The notes beneath the pieces were generated by a model. It ran no database searches. It was not told where the DNA came from and saw nothing but the letters and a program-made list of their open reading frames with translations. This document shows positions 34,130-46,273 of a stretch of DNA of 64,000 nt, piece after piece. The translations under genes and the position numbers were made by a program. Position 1 is the stretch's first letter. Every line of letters starts with the position of its first letter. This stretch comes from Symbiodinium microadriaticum (taxonomy: Eukaryota; Sar; Dinophyceae; Suessiales; Symbiodiniaceae): assembly GCA_001939145.1 (NCBI GenBank), contig LSRX01000782.1, positions 220,936-284,935 on the forward strand, given 5' to 3'.

Positions 34130-36390
34130 CTTTGGTTGCACACATAGCTGCAAGCTTGAAGTTCAATCCTGCTTTCGTAAAGCTCGGGAAGGTGCGATTT
34201 GCTTCCAGCGCCGAAGTGTGTTGAAGACAGTTTGGCGGCCTGAGAACACAGTGGAAGGGTTTGCCAGAACTTCAGGCGTCGAAGCCCAGAACGGAGCGAC
34301 GGCGTAACAAGATTGTGTCCAAAGTCACGCTTGTCCATTGAAGTCCTGGACCCCCTGCACTCGCTACTCGACAATGCGAGGCGAGGTTTCAAGATACAAA
34401 CGTTGCCACATGTTCCTGTAATACCACGAATTCCAAGCCTGCACTTGTGCAATCAACGTAAACACCTCCACCTTCCTTGACCTGAACGGCAACTCGCAAC
34501 CAAATCTGCCGAGCATGGAAGGAAACCGTCGTGGGTCGTCATATCCTCCCTACATGGCACCAGTGTGCAGAAGTGGGCTTTGCCACTACTACAGTCTACG
34601 TGCTGAGAACCCGGTTGAATCATTGCATCGTAGGAGGGAGCGAAAGCTGCTGGATAGTTTCTCTGTACCAGTGAAGTGGGCGCTTTGCCTGAACTTCCGA
34701 TTTCTCTCGCCTCGCACGTAGAGAGGCGTGGCTCCGGACAATTTCTCGTTCCACCGAGGCAACCAGCTTAGAGGCACTGTGGCCTCAACAGAGTTCGTAG
34801 CAAAACGGTGCGTGGGGCCAGTCTACGAGTGGAGCGCAGAGGCGAAGAGAGATCACATGAGCAATTCAAGTTTGATGCGGTGCCGGGAGAAACGGGACGC
34901 GCTTTAGGGAGTAACGGAAACCGATCTCACAGTGTAACGGAAACCTGCCGCCACGGTAACAGCAACCAGGCGACCAGCGTAACACGAAGGACCACCGGAA
35001 CAGGAACTGGTCTCGGGAACCCAGGCGTGGGCAGGCGGCGAAGGTCCCCCACGGATCCCACGGGCAGGCCTGTGGGACCCGCACACGCACACACGCATAT
35101 ACAAACTCACATGCGTATGCTGATACATGGGTACTCAGCGGGTCACACAACCAATCTTTTGCATAAAAGCCGGCACAAGCTGACAAACAAGCAGGCAGGC
35201 TGACAGACCCATATGTTGTAGTTTCATAGGTTCACAGTGATGCGTGGAAGGTTGAATTGGTTGCAGATACATTCATGCGTGCGCATGTGCTTGTCACCAA
35301 AGGTGAAGTCCCTTTTTGCTGCAGGCTTGCAAGCAAGAACTCCTGGTAGTTAGCCACTCGTCCACCAGTTAGCACTGTACTCGTGACATTGCTTCCAGCT
35401 TCTGAGCATTCCCTTTTGAAACCGGACTTGATGACTGCCAGCACTGCCTCGTCTGCCGTTCTTCAGCCGAAGCCCGAAAACATTAGCACACAAGCACTCC
35501 ACTCCCTGGGATAGGCACTCCACGTAACGTCTGAGCATTCCCTGAACCCCTAAACCCTGAACCGTGTGCCCGTGTAACCCTAAGCCCTAACACTTTGAAG
35601 CGCAAGGCCCAGGTTCCTGTTACAAGGGGCTGCCCCAACGCTGTTAGGGGAATCGCCGGGTTGGCGTTACGATCCGGGAGCGACATGACTTCTGACTTCT
35701 GCTCATGGCTGCACCGACCGCATCCACCCAGCACGCGCTGGCCTGACTGCCCGACTTGACCACGGCGGCACAGACTGTGCACACGAATACACGTGCCCCA
35801 TTTGCTGAGGGAGCGATTTCTTCCCCCGGGATCGGAAAGTAACAAGAAACATGCAACGCACCGGTTTCCTGAGGACACGGGACCTTACAACTTGGACTCG
35901 AAGGGCGAGATTAACATGCGTCGGCAGAAGAGAACCAGGTGCACCCTTGAGACAGGATGTGCTGCCGCAACACCGGTGCTTGCAAGTTACACAAGTTCGC
36001 AACAGAACACGGAAAAGATTCTGCAAAGTCAAAAGCTGCTCAGTTCAGCCTGGAGTGTTGCATGCGACCGGCTCCGACATGTAGTTGTTTCAATTGCAGG
36101 TACCCGGCATGGAGTTATCCGAGCCTACTGATGATCACGGGTTTTGAGAAATCTCAAAACTTCACAACGAGCTTTTGCGCGAAGAACTGTTTGCAGGGGC
36201 CACGTACAGCCAGTGTCACTCGAAACACACGGTCATGAATGCTTCATTGCCACCACAAGTCGACAATGGGACAGTGGAGCCGGAACGGCAGAGCCAGCAT
36301 GAAGCCCCACTCCTCTGGATTGTCGTGCGAACGAACAAGTTCAGGAGATTGGGCTCACTGCTCTTTGGCGCCACGTCGCTTCCACCCTGC
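34130..36390. other. Region upstream of the first dynein exon found
   Basis: Earlier tail exons of the dynein should lie here; one weak candidate on the minus strand near 34275-34200 reads TVFNTLRRWK. Around 35370-35290 the minus strand reads NYQEFLLASLQQK, which looks like the exit of an EF-hand, but no loop residues precede it in frame. GTAACGGAAACC-like units recur at 34907-34990. CCCTAAA-like units occur at 35545-35600. No complete gene could be assembled. Confidence 0.35.
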
Positions 36391-36394
36391 TGTC

Positions 36395-37085
36395 GCGTCA
36401 CAGCCTGAGCACGTGGCTGTCTCTGCACACTTCACAAGAGCTTTTTTCAGCACTCGCACTCGAACAGGTCCGGCGAAGATTCGGAGGACAACTGGAGTCG
36501 TTTCCCCAACAGCAAGTTAGGTTGGCTCGCAGCCCCAGTCGGTTATGCCGGGGTCGACAGCACACAAAACCGGCGGATATCCTGAAAAGGGCCATCTGCA
36601 AGTCCATACACTTACGGCCATTGTTGAGCCGGCTTTGAAAGAACAAAGAGTTGCGAAAGTGGGCTGAGCACCAGATGCCTGCAACGCACGCACAGATATG
36701 CATAGCTCGCGATGCTGCCGTGATAAGAAAAATCGTAAGCAAATAAGCATCACATCGACATCGTCAGCACAACCGTGCGGCTGTCGGGCCAGCCAACTTG
36801 CATCCTCCATCCAGCCTCTGTGAACTTGTGAGAGGTGGAATCCGTGGAACCCACTGCCGCGCAGGCATGCGGGCATGCCTCCCTTGAAAACCGAAGGTGG
36901 TCTCGACTCTGGAGATGCTCAGCAGAAACCCTTCTGATGGCTCAAAGGTGGCGCAGGAAACGTGACGGCTTGCGGCATAAAGCAAGGCCAACGCAAGCAT
37001 AGCTATGTCGCTCCGACTTCTCGAACCGTGAATTTGACAGCAGATGTCGTCGTCAACCGCTGCCAGCCGGGGCCTGTTCATATAG
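36395..37085 (-). CDS. Unassigned coding-like exons
   Basis: The minus strand reads MLALALLYAASRHVSCATF, EPSEGFLLSISRVETTFGFQ at about 37000-36885. Further down a possible exon at about 36680-36615 (ASGAQPTFATLCSFKAGSTM) ends at a strong GTAAGT donor. These pieces look coding but no family is recognised and their relation to each other is a guess. Confidence 0.35.
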
Positions 37086-37189
37086 CCGGGAAGGCAGCCA
37101 GCCGGCTAGCAATATAGCTCCTGAGTCGCCAAACGAAGGTCGCACTTGAGATTTAAAGCTCCTTTCTGGACATAAGATGCATAACGCTG

Positions 37190-37420
37190 AGGCTCTCTCT
37201 CTCTCTCTCTCTCGCGGACTCAGAGGTCTGTCAGCCGCGCGGTTGAGGCTAGAGCTAGTAAAGCTAGTAGTCGTCGTAGGATGGTGCGTGCGTTGCGGTG
37301 CCGTGCCGTGCCGTGCCGTGCCGTGCCGTGCGGTGCCGTGCGGTGCAGCGCGGNGTGCGGTGCGGTGCCGTGCGGTGCAGCGCGGTGCGGTGCGGTGCGG
37401 TGCGATACCTTCACGGATCA
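37190..37420. repeat. (CT)n and CCGTG/GGTGC pentanucleotide repeats
   Basis: A CT run at 37193-37213 is followed by CCGTG/GGTGC pentamer repeats from 37284 to about 37408, with one undetermined base at 37354. Cys/Arg/Ala-rich and His/Thr-rich frames over this tract are repeat artefacts. Confidence 0.93.
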
Positions 37421-39100
37421 GCTCACCTTGCTTTCGTATGGCAGTCCTTTGGTCTGGCATGCTTAGCACCTCAAATTCCATCTCATCTTCGTTTTGATCA
37501 TCATCTTCAACATCATTCTGCTTCATGTTGCCAGCCAAGAGTACGCCCAATTTGTCGAGAGTGTCTCAGTCATAGGTGTGCACAGCACGGGGTATGCAGC
37601 AGGGTATGCAACAGGGAAGACAAAAGATCGCACGGCCAAAAGCGCAGATGGTCCAACCATAATGACCGATTCCACAACCAAAAAGCCCGGTTGGGCAACC
37701 AAAACAGCCGTTGAGCCAACCAGGACAAGAAGTATACCCCACCAAAAGGAGCCGATTGCTTAACCAAAACAGAGCATCATCCAACCTTGGCCCGATTCAA
37801 GTCTAACCCTAATCTAATCTACTCTCATCCTATCCTAACTTACTCTACCCCAACCTGACCTAACACAAGGAAAACGAAACCCCTACAACCCCCGACTGGG
37901 CTGGTGCACACTCCTGATTGCAGTCTCGATCACTGGGTCCTTCGCGGCCCTCAGCCGCCTCGTCCCCCTCCCCAAAGGTCCGGGCGTGAGCGATGGTGCC
38001 GCATATGCCGTGTCCAGGCGGGTTGCCACGTCTTGTCCTCGGTTCTGTCGTGACCTGGTGTCTTCGAGTCCATCCTCTTCCGCTGGGTTGGCAGAGTCCT
38101 CCTGCTCGGTGGTCCTCCTGTTCACTCCAATTCGAGCTTCTTGTGCTTGACTTGTCTCCTTGCTGCTTCAAGTGGATTTGGCCGGTGCACAGCTCTTCTT
38201 CTGCTATGCGCGTTCTCAACCCTTTTGCCCTCCGGTCTACTTTGTTTCACGGCCCCTGTCCAAAGCTGCTTTTTTTGCGATCGGCCTCCGTTTCTCGTAC
38301 GACTGCCGACTGCCACTTCACGGCTTCAAAAGGTCGAGCTTGAGCTCCGACCGCCTTTTCGTCTTGGCGTTCATGTTCGAGTTGCTCGTAAGTCGAGCGA
38401 GTGCCCGTTTCTTCGCGACGCCTGAGTACTTCTCGCCCTCTTGTTCCCCGCATGCTTCTGTCCCCGTGGTTTTGTCCCACGAAAGGCACGCTCTGCTTCT
38501 TCGCAGCTCCGACGCGTGTAGCTGGCCCTCTTCAGGTGTTCCACGATGCCTTGAAGAGTATCTCTCTGTCTTCCGTTTTGCATTGTGGTAGGCTTTTGGC
38601 GTTCGATCTTCTGCCGCACCACTGACCCTTCTGAAGATTGTTCCCCCTGTGCGTGGATGGGATCCACGATCGCAGGGGGAAGAATGCATCCGCAGTCTGC
38701 CTGCAGCAGTCCTGGTTCACGGCCTGCCCCTTGTTCAGGTTTTTGTTGTCAGACTCTACAACCTGTGATGTCTAGGGCCTTGTGGCGTGGGTTGGCCCAG
38801 CCGCCACGACCACCAACACGACGCACCCCCAATGACGTGCATCGTTGTGCACGAACCAAGACGGCACCTGGAGGTGAGCACTTCATTCACTCCCGGAGGT
38901 GGCCGGGTATTGGTTGTGTCATGGCTTGCTGACAGAGCGTGGTGGGTGACACGGTAGACTACGACATAAGCCACCTCCCAAGCCACCTCCCTTCCAGCAA
39001 AGGATGGCTGCAGCAGAGGTTTGAGCGGTTTGCATCCGAATTGGCCTCATCCGCAAGAACACTCGTAACACTAGGACACGCCCCCTGCTGTGAATCTTGA
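37421..39100. other. No confident gene
   Basis: The minus strand at 38690-37860 has several overlapping Arg/Glu/Gln-rich frames (for example RLRAAKDPVIETAIRSV). The plus strand is open too, so frame and strand cannot be chosen. Short TAACCCTAA / CTAATCTAA-like units lie at 37790-37865. A duplicated CCACCTCCC motif lies near 38970-38992. Confidence 0.3.
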
Positions 39101-39121
39101 GGGTGTCGGGTAATCCTGAAG

Positions 39122-41818
39122 CTAAGGCTCCGATTGAGATGTCTGGCCCTCCGACTTCCACCACCTTGCAGCCAGTTCGCAGCGATCGTCTGCAGGTAGC
39201 TCGGGCAAGGCCCGCAGGTCTAGAGTTGCGAAAGCCTGGTGACCATAAAGCCGACGCGAGGGGGCGAAGCAATGTGCAGAAGACAGCCAAGCGTTAAAGA
39301 TCGAGGATGGCCAACCGTCGACAACTTCAACTCCAAGCTGCAATTCAACATTTTGGTGCAGGAATGTCAGATCGAAAAGAGTGGCTTGCAATAACCGGTA
39401 GCCATGTGCAGCTGCTGTATCGTGCCAGGCTTGCATGCTGCAGCCAGACCAATGTTGACCTCGCTTGCCGTCCATCCAAGACAAGCCCATTCGGCCTGCT
39501 TTGGTCTCCGAAAACTGCTCCCGGAAGCGTATCGGTGGTGGGAAGATTCGGTTATATTCGACCACCAGAAAGGCCGGAGCCAGCCTCATCTGTCGCAGTA
39601 GGGCCTCCGCAAAAAAGCAATCGGCGTGATCAAGGTCGATCTTCAAAAGGTCAACACGTGTCACTGCAAGTTTCGCCAGAGCGTCCTCTACAATGCGGGT
39701 GACGTTTCTTGGCGAGATATAGCCGACATGCACAACAACACCTGGCCAGCGGTGTTGCAAAGCCGTCGTTTCCAAACCCTCCACAGCAACTCCCCTTGCG
39801 CCGAGGTCGAAGGCACAGTTGGCCACGTCTTTCACCACCATCTGTGCATCCATGCAACTACCGTCGTGGGCGCCGAGATTCACAACTACGAGTTCGGAGG
39901 GCATCAGCCCCTGCTGTTGGCGAAAGAACTCCAAGATCTCTGCAAAGGGCAAGCGTGTCGTGGACACGACATGGTGGCCGTAAGTCCTTTGATGCCAGCA
40001 AGCTTCGCATCTACTCCATGCATCTGTACTGCCATACAGGTCTGTAACTAGGGGTTCACCCGTCTCTCTGCTGCAGGAGTTGCTACATCGGTGTTCAACT
40101 GAACACGGCAGGTAGGCATAGGTTCGCTCACATCTCTTATGCTTGCCTGAAGGTGCTTGGACGCTCTAGCCCTGCTTCTTCTCCTGGTCTGTGGGAGCTC
40201 TCTCTCCGACTCTCTTCAAAAATCTTCCCTCGTTTCCCCACGCTCTTACGCGAACGCAGGTCTCTCCCTTTCGCGCATCTCGCGGACATCAGAGTTTCGC
40301 TGGTTCCTTGTGTTGCTCCCTTTCTTTCGTCCTAGAAAGGTCCGAGAAATTCTGCATGGCTGACCGAGAGGCCCGTTGAGAAACATGAAGGGCCACCTGC
40401 AGAGAGGTCATCGAAGTTGCAAAGCTGTTGCAAGCAGTCTATATCTACTCTCCAAATTTCTTGTTGGACATTTGCACCTGAGGCAAGAACGTCTGGGCAA
40501 AGTCTGCCTGTGCCACAGCACCACACACGGGAGCAACCTGCTCTCCGAGCAGAGGGCACAGCTGGTAAACAGAAACGCCCAAGTCCAAGTGCGGTTCGAG
40601 CACATCAAGTGGGTATCGGGCACCCCGTCCAGGCAGGCCGAAGTCGCTTCGAAGACGCGGAATAATCAAGCTCACCACCTCCTTGGGAATCGCTTGGATG
40701 GCTTTCGCCGAATCCGAAACAACGAGCCAAGCTGGAGCCAAGTAGCCATCAACTCGTTGCCAGCGCTGCAGGGCTCTCGCGAGAGCCAGGGGAAGTTGGG
40801 CGGCGCGCGCGCCAAAAGCTGGTCCTACCAAGACCCCGATGAAATCTCCAAGGTCCGCAGGATTCCGCAGGACTGCGACCAAGCAGCGCATGAGGCATTC
40901 CAGTCGGACTGAAACTCTTCCGTTGTAGGATACACGCACCTCGAAGTCCACGGGCGCATCTGCGTAGGATCTATATAGGGTTCCATGAAACTTGTTCCCA
41001 AACCCGAACTCAAAAACCGGTAGTCGAGCCCAGACAATGCCCGGTCGACTGCTGGCGCTTGTTCCGACTCGCACACGCGCGCTGCACAACAAACCCTCGG
41101 GCCTGAATCTTGCCATACAGAGCATCAAGTTCAAGCTCTCGGCAAAGCTGAGCATAGCATTCACAAGGTCCATGGGAGCTCGTCCAGCCTGTCCATGATC
41201 TGCGGGTGTGCCAGGGTCAAGGGCAGTTCCACCCGTGCGCGATCAAATCAAGCTCAACATGGCTGCGAGACCTCGCTGGCATCCGCAAGTGCCCACTCCA
41301 ATTCCTCGATGTGGCCGTAGAAGCTGAGCATCATTCCATCCTGGCAAGTCACCCGCACGGCATCAAAGACGACCTTGCCGCGACCGCTCCTGCAAATGGA
41401 TTTCCTCATCACAGTCTGCAGGCATGGCCCCTGGCCCTATCGACCGCAGAGGAGGACAAAATGCTAGTGCTGGTCCTTGGAGCGCAGACCCCACACTGTG
41501 GCCCAAGCCCAGAGCATGAACAACAAGACATGGCAATCCTTCCGGCTCAGAAGGCTTTGCTTGCCTGGTGGTGGGCACAAGAACCTTCAAGGGTGATCGT
41601 CAGAAACCGGGTGCCACTTGCAGAAGCATTCACGACAAAAAGACAAGCCATTCTGGTCGCACCATGAACAGGGTGAAGGCGAGCGGTGTGGGCATCCAGG
41701 CAGGCATCGTGCCACCAGCGCATCATGCCCGCAGCATACTTTGCCATGCACGACCCGCAACTCACCACGAACATGGAGGCTCCCGGAACTCAGAACCAGA
41801 ATGGCTAAGGAACATCCT
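39122..41818 (-). CDS. FkbM-type methyltransferase with upstream Cys-rich exons
   Basis: The last exon (40165-39122) is open from an AG acceptor to a stop. Its N-terminal part is Cys-rich (KRCERTYAYLPCSVEHRC, WSRCEACWHQRTYGHH). Then comes a Rossmann-type methyltransferase domain with the SAM-binding motif VVVNLGAHDG, the acidic strand VAVEG, and the FkbM signature region VDLLKIDLDHADCFFAEALL. Upstream on the same strand are likely exons of the same gene: about 41190-40475 (VNAMLSFAESLNLMLCMARF, QRWQRVDGYLAPAWLVVSDS, ending at a CAG|GTG donor), about 41400-41275 (VTCQDGMMLSFYGHIEELEW), and about 41816-41604, which starts after a C-rich acceptor and carries PCSWCDQNGLSFCRECFCKW, a Cx2C-x7-Cx2C zinc-site pattern. 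Whether all belong to one transcript is inferred. Substrate unknown; FkbM relatives O-methylate sugars or natural products. Confidence 0.72.
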
Positions 41819-42530
41819 GCATGGGGGGGGGGAATACACTTTTCCGAACCTCAAGATCGAGATGCAGACATGAAGGACGTTGAAGACAGATTTGCATTCT
41901 CGGCCTCGGAAACGATCATTTAAGTGCAGCGGAAGCCTGCGGCAGCATGCTGTAGCCCTGGGACTGTGACCCTTCAGCTGCTCCTGACACGCTGGCATCA
42001 CTTGTCACCATTCACAGCGACACGGGGTTTCGCCCACGGAAGTCTGCACGCAAGTGGCTCCGTAATTGATGTGATCTTCTGCATTCGGCCACGCCAGAAG
42101 TCCAACTCACTGCGAGGTCCGGGCCTGTCAGCGACTACGCAAGGCTGCGCCATACCACGCGCCAGAGTCAAAGCATATCACAGAGAATTGCTGCTTGGCA
42201 TCGCTGTCGGACTGTTGCTGGGTGGTCGACTCTTGCACAGCACTGTGCTGGTCTAGGCCTTATGGCCAACGGAGGCATCCAGGTCGTTAGCACGTGCACG
42301 CAGACTGACACTCTGAGGCAGCGTCCATCCTCCAGGTACCGCTCAATGTCTCGGCACCAAGTCTGACATGCGATGCAAGGTGGAAGGGTTGGGAGCGGCT
42401 TGGGATGGCTCGGAAGGAACGTAGAGTCGGTCTTGGCTTGTGCTTTACACCCTCACAACTCGGACATGCCAGGCGAGGTCTCACAGTGCTTGTGCTTTAC
42501 TTCTCCGATCTGCAGCTTCATGGAGCCTCG
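41819..42530. other. Gap between exon blocks, nothing assigned
   Basis: No peptide in any frame is convincing. It probably contains introns linking the exons at 43173-42540 to those at 41818-39122. A run of ten G bases (41823-41832) is the polypyrimidine tract, on the minus strand, of the acceptor at 41818. Confidence 0.35.
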
Positions 42531-42539
42531 AGAAGTGCT

Positions 42540-43173
42540 CCATACTCCCCAATGACCTCAGTGGCACGCTGAACGACTTTCAAAGCCAGATTCACGTGTG
42601 ATTTGGCCTCTGGGTGCTCCCTCACCAAGTCCTGCAGGTTGAAGATCATGGAAGTCACAGCTAAGAAAATTCAGCATCAACGAACTTGAACTTGGGATTT
42701 GCGACTGCGGTCTATGCAGGCACATGTGCTCGTCCCATGGCTCCATCCCCCTGAAGCCATGAAATGACGGGCCCGAAGCCACACCTAAAGACGTAGATGG
42801 GCAGATCCCGCCAAAAGCGAATTAAGAGCCTCGCTGCCAACTGTTCATCGGCAGTCTTGTGACGGCCAAAGGCTCTCGCTGAGCTCGGCATCGGAAAGGC
42901 CGTCACCGACGCCGGTCGCGCGTCGGCTCAGTCAGTCTGCGGAAGTGCGGGCACCGGTAAAAGCCCCGCGCGGCCTTTGGGCACGCTCGCAAAACAAAAA
43001 AGCGAAGAGAAAGAGCCAACGTTGGGCTCCGCGCGGCAGTTCTCCAGCAGCCAGGCAGATAGCCAAAGCCCCACCACAGCCGCCAGCAGCAGTAAAAGAC
43101 ACCTCCAAATCAGGACCCTGTTTCTAAGCGGGGTTTGTGCGGCAATAGCCGGCGGGTGCGCTGCGTGGAGCAA
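42540..43173 (-). CDS. Membrane-anchor and helical exons, probably the 5' part of the FkbM-type gene
   Basis: Three coding-like pieces in order. About 43125-42930 has a clear membrane segment after a basic residue (RVLIWRCLLLLLAAVVGLWL). About 42895-42740 reads SSARAFGRHKTADEQLAARL, LIRFWRDLPIYVFRCGFGPV. About 42650-42540 reads FNLQDLVREHPEAKSHVNLA, LKVVQRATEVIGE. They are on the same strand as, and just upstream of, the methyltransferase block, so a type II membrane protein is a reasonable guess. No ATG lies in the first piece, so the true start is further upstream or in a missed exon. Confidence 0.5.
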
Positions 43174-44958
43174 CCTAAACCCTAAAGATGTGTGCCGGAC
43201 TGCGCCGGATAAAACAGCGCTGAACCGCTACACACGAAGTGTCGGATTTTGTCGGATGCAGAAACCGTAAAGCCTGGATGAATCACTACACTTGATGTGT
43301 GAGGGGGGCGGGGACACCCGAAAATCCAAGGGTAGCCTGAAACAGCTAGACCCGCGAAGCTGGAAACCCGAAAAAAAAGAGGTGTTCAGTGTCGCTTTCC
43401 CGCGAAGCTTGAAAATTAGAGAGACTTGGACACTTGGAAAAACTAAACAAACCCTGAATAGCCGCCGCTGGCGAAACCCGAAACCCAAAACATGGCACAA
43501 ATTAGTCTGGTATTTCGGCGAAACACTAAGCCCTAAAATGTCTTGATGCAGTCCGGGGTGGCGAAGGTGGTGAATCCCAACGCTGGATAATGCTGGAGCG
43601 TGTGTACACGGGCACAACCTTACGCCCGAAAAGGGTGGCGACATTGTCAAAGCTAACAAGGTTGCCATGGTGCAACCATGGGCACTGAAAAAGTTGCCCA
43701 AACCCGAGCCTCAATTAAGGGTTAGATAGGGGCACTTCGCGTCCAAATCCTTTTGAAGCAGAGATCTAAAGCCGTGCCTGCAGAGGTGCTGAAGGCCGGC
43801 GTCCGAATTACACAGAGTGCGGATAGAGAAGCGGCAACATGTATACTGGGTGTATCGGATGCTGAAACCATTTCCCCCTGAATGGCATGCCAACACCTGA
43901 AGCCTGACCGGAGTGTAGAACGTTGCAACCCATCGCAACCCTAAACCCGCCCAGTGCGTCGGATGCTGAAACAGGGGTAGACTGTAGACTCGAAAACTTG
44001 CAACCCTGAAGAATGGTTTCGTTGACCTGACGTTATTCTAAAATGAGCGTTGGATGCCGAAACGGAATGCCGGGTGCCGAAACCAGAAGCGTGCCGGATG
44101 GTGAAACAGGTCACAGTGCAGACTCCAAGGTGGCACAACCTTAAACTGTAACGACACGGGGTGCTGGGCGGCAAAACTCGAATTCCTAAACCTTTTCGGA
44201 CGGTGAAAACGAAGAGCCTACATGGAGTGCCCGGTGGCCAAACCCGACACCAAGAAAGAGCTTTGGATGATGAAACAGTGAGCCCTAAATCCAATACCCT
44301 GAAAGGAGAGCAGCATTGCGACATGCTTAAAGCACGCCCAAGGAAACCCTCAACCCTGAGAGAGATGCGGGGTGGCGAAACTGAAAGTCCCTGATCTTCA
44401 CAACTGGGCATACTTAATGGACTGTGGAGTATTGCACTGCTTCCGGGTGGCGAAGAGTTCAGCCAGAAACGCCATCATGCGTTGCAAATGACTTGAGAAC
44501 TACAATTCCAATCAGGATTGCTCACGCGCAGTGTGCTTCTGCGACCGCAGTAAACCAGAAAGGCATGAACTACCAACTGCTCAAGTGATTCCGAGTCAAT
44601 GGAACTGAGCTATGGAATTCCGAAACACGAGCATGTAGCACCATGTGCTTCTTGCTTCAAACTTGTCGACCCATATCGAGGATCAAGCTGGTCATCTGGC
44701 AGTGAAGTGTAAACGTTTGTTGAGCTCCGTCTTCGAGCCCGACGCGATACGGGTCGTTTGCGCTTACCGGCGAGTTGAACTCTGGCAGAAGGTGGCGACA
44801 CCTTAACCCAAACAGGCTAACAGGAATGTATGGTGGCGAAACCCTGACATGGCAACTGTAAACTTTACACCCTTTCGTGAGATGGTGGCGCTAGGTGGCA
44901 AAACGAAGCCCGGTGGCCGATACCCTCTGCATTTGGCGAAACCCCAAACCCTGAAAGC
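43160..44958. repeat. Degenerate CCCTAAA / GGTGGCGAAAC-rich tract
   Basis: Variants of AACCCTAAA, ACCCGAAA and ACCCTGAA recur throughout. They are interspersed with GGTGGCGAAAC-, GGATGCTGAAAC- and GTGCCGGATG-like words at irregular spacing. CCCTAAA is the telomere unit known from dinoflagellates and plants, so this may be a decayed interstitial telomere-like or satellite tract. Open frames here contain the repeat words and are not supported as genes. Confidence 0.7.
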
Positions 44959-46121
44959 TAAAATGAATCTTGCAGCTGTCTTACACAGGTAGCTGGCGTG
45001 GTTGTTGAAGCTGTGTAAGCAGCAAAACTGGAAACCCTAAAATGAATCTTGCCGCTGTCTTACACAGGTAACTGGCGTGGTTGTTGAAGCTGTGTAAGCA
45101 GCAAAACTGGAAACCCTAAAATGAATCTTGCCGCTGTCTTACACAGGTAACTGGCGTGGTTGTTGAAGCTGTGTAAGCAGCAAAACTGGAAACCCTAAAA
45201 TGAATCTTGCCGCTGTCTTACACAGGTAACTGGCGTGGTTGTTGAAGCTGTGTAAGCAGCAAAACTGGAAACCCTAAAATGAATCTTGCCGCTGTCTTAC
45301 ACAGGTAACTGGCGTGGTTGTTGAAGCTGTGTAAGCAGCAAAACTGGAAACCCTAAAATGAATCTTGCCGCTGTCTTACACAGGTAACTGGCGTGGTTGT
45401 TGAAGCTGTGTAAGCAGCAAAACTGGAAACCCTAAAATGAATCTTGCCGCTGTCTTACACAGGTAACTGGCGTGGTTGTTGAAGCTGTGTAAGCAGCAAA
45501 ACTGGAAACCCTAAAATGAATCTTGCCGCTGTCTTACACAGGTAACTGGCGTGGTTGTTGAAGCTGTGTAAGCAGCAAAACTGGAAACCCTAAAATGAAT
45601 CTTGCCGCTGTCTTACACAGGTAACTGGCGTGGTTGTTGAAGCTGTGTAAGCAGCAAAACTGGAAACCCTAAAATGAATCTTGCCGCTGTCTTACACAGG
45701 TAACTGGCGTGGTTGTTGAAGCTGTGTAAGCAGCAAAACTGGAAACCCTAAAATGAATCTTGCCGCTGTCTTACACAGGTAACTGGCGTGGTTGTTGAAG
45801 CTGTGTAAGCAGCAAAACTGGAAACCCTAAAATGAATCTTGCCGCTGTCTTACACAGGTAACTGGCGTGGTTGTTGAAGCTGTGTAAGCAGCAAAACTGG
45901 AAACCCTAAAATGAATCTTGCCGCTGTCTTACACAGGTAACTGGCGTGGTTGTTGAAGCTGTGTAAGCAGCAAAACTGGAAACCCTAAAATGAATGTTGC
46001 CGCTGTCTTACACAGGTGACTGGCGTGGTTGTTGAAGCTGTGTGAAGCAGCAAAACTGGAAACCCTAAAATGAATCTTGCCGCTGTCTTACACAGGTGAC
46101 TGGCGTGGTTGTTGAAGCTGC
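44959..46121. repeat. 79-bp tandem repeat, 14 copies plus a partial
   Basis: Unit starts (AATGAATC) fall at 44962, 45041, 45120 and every 79 bases to 45989, then 46069 after a one-base insertion. Inner copies look identical by eye; the first and last two carry a few changes (AGGTAGC, AGGTGAC). Each unit has an inverted repeat, CTTACACAG ... CTGTGTAAG, with a 21- to 22-base loop, and a CCCTAAA word. CAG|GTAACT inside the unit resembles abutted splice acceptor and donor sites. Confidence 0.97.
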
Positions 46122-46273
46122 GCAGTGGGATGACAAGGTCGAGAGCTGCAGAACGACATGGCAGGGGCGCCCCCCGGCCTGCTGCAACAACGACAGCAGC
46201 TCTCACGCTCCTCGGGTTCCTCCGAAGGTCGCGGAGTCTCTTCCCAATACTACGTGATTCAGCTGATGACACA

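Noticed and set aside
37053-37550. Minus-strand frame with His-Gly-Thr-Ala repeats
   Set aside because: Produced by the CCGTG/GGTGC pentamers.
39967-39967. Start codon for the methyltransferase frame at this position
   Set aside because: The codon is GTG and the frame stays open upstream to an AG acceptor, so this is the interior of an exon, not a start.
44959-46121. CRISPR-like regular spacing
   Set aside because: The 79-bp units are directly adjacent and wholly repeated, with no unique spacers; the genome is eukaryotic.
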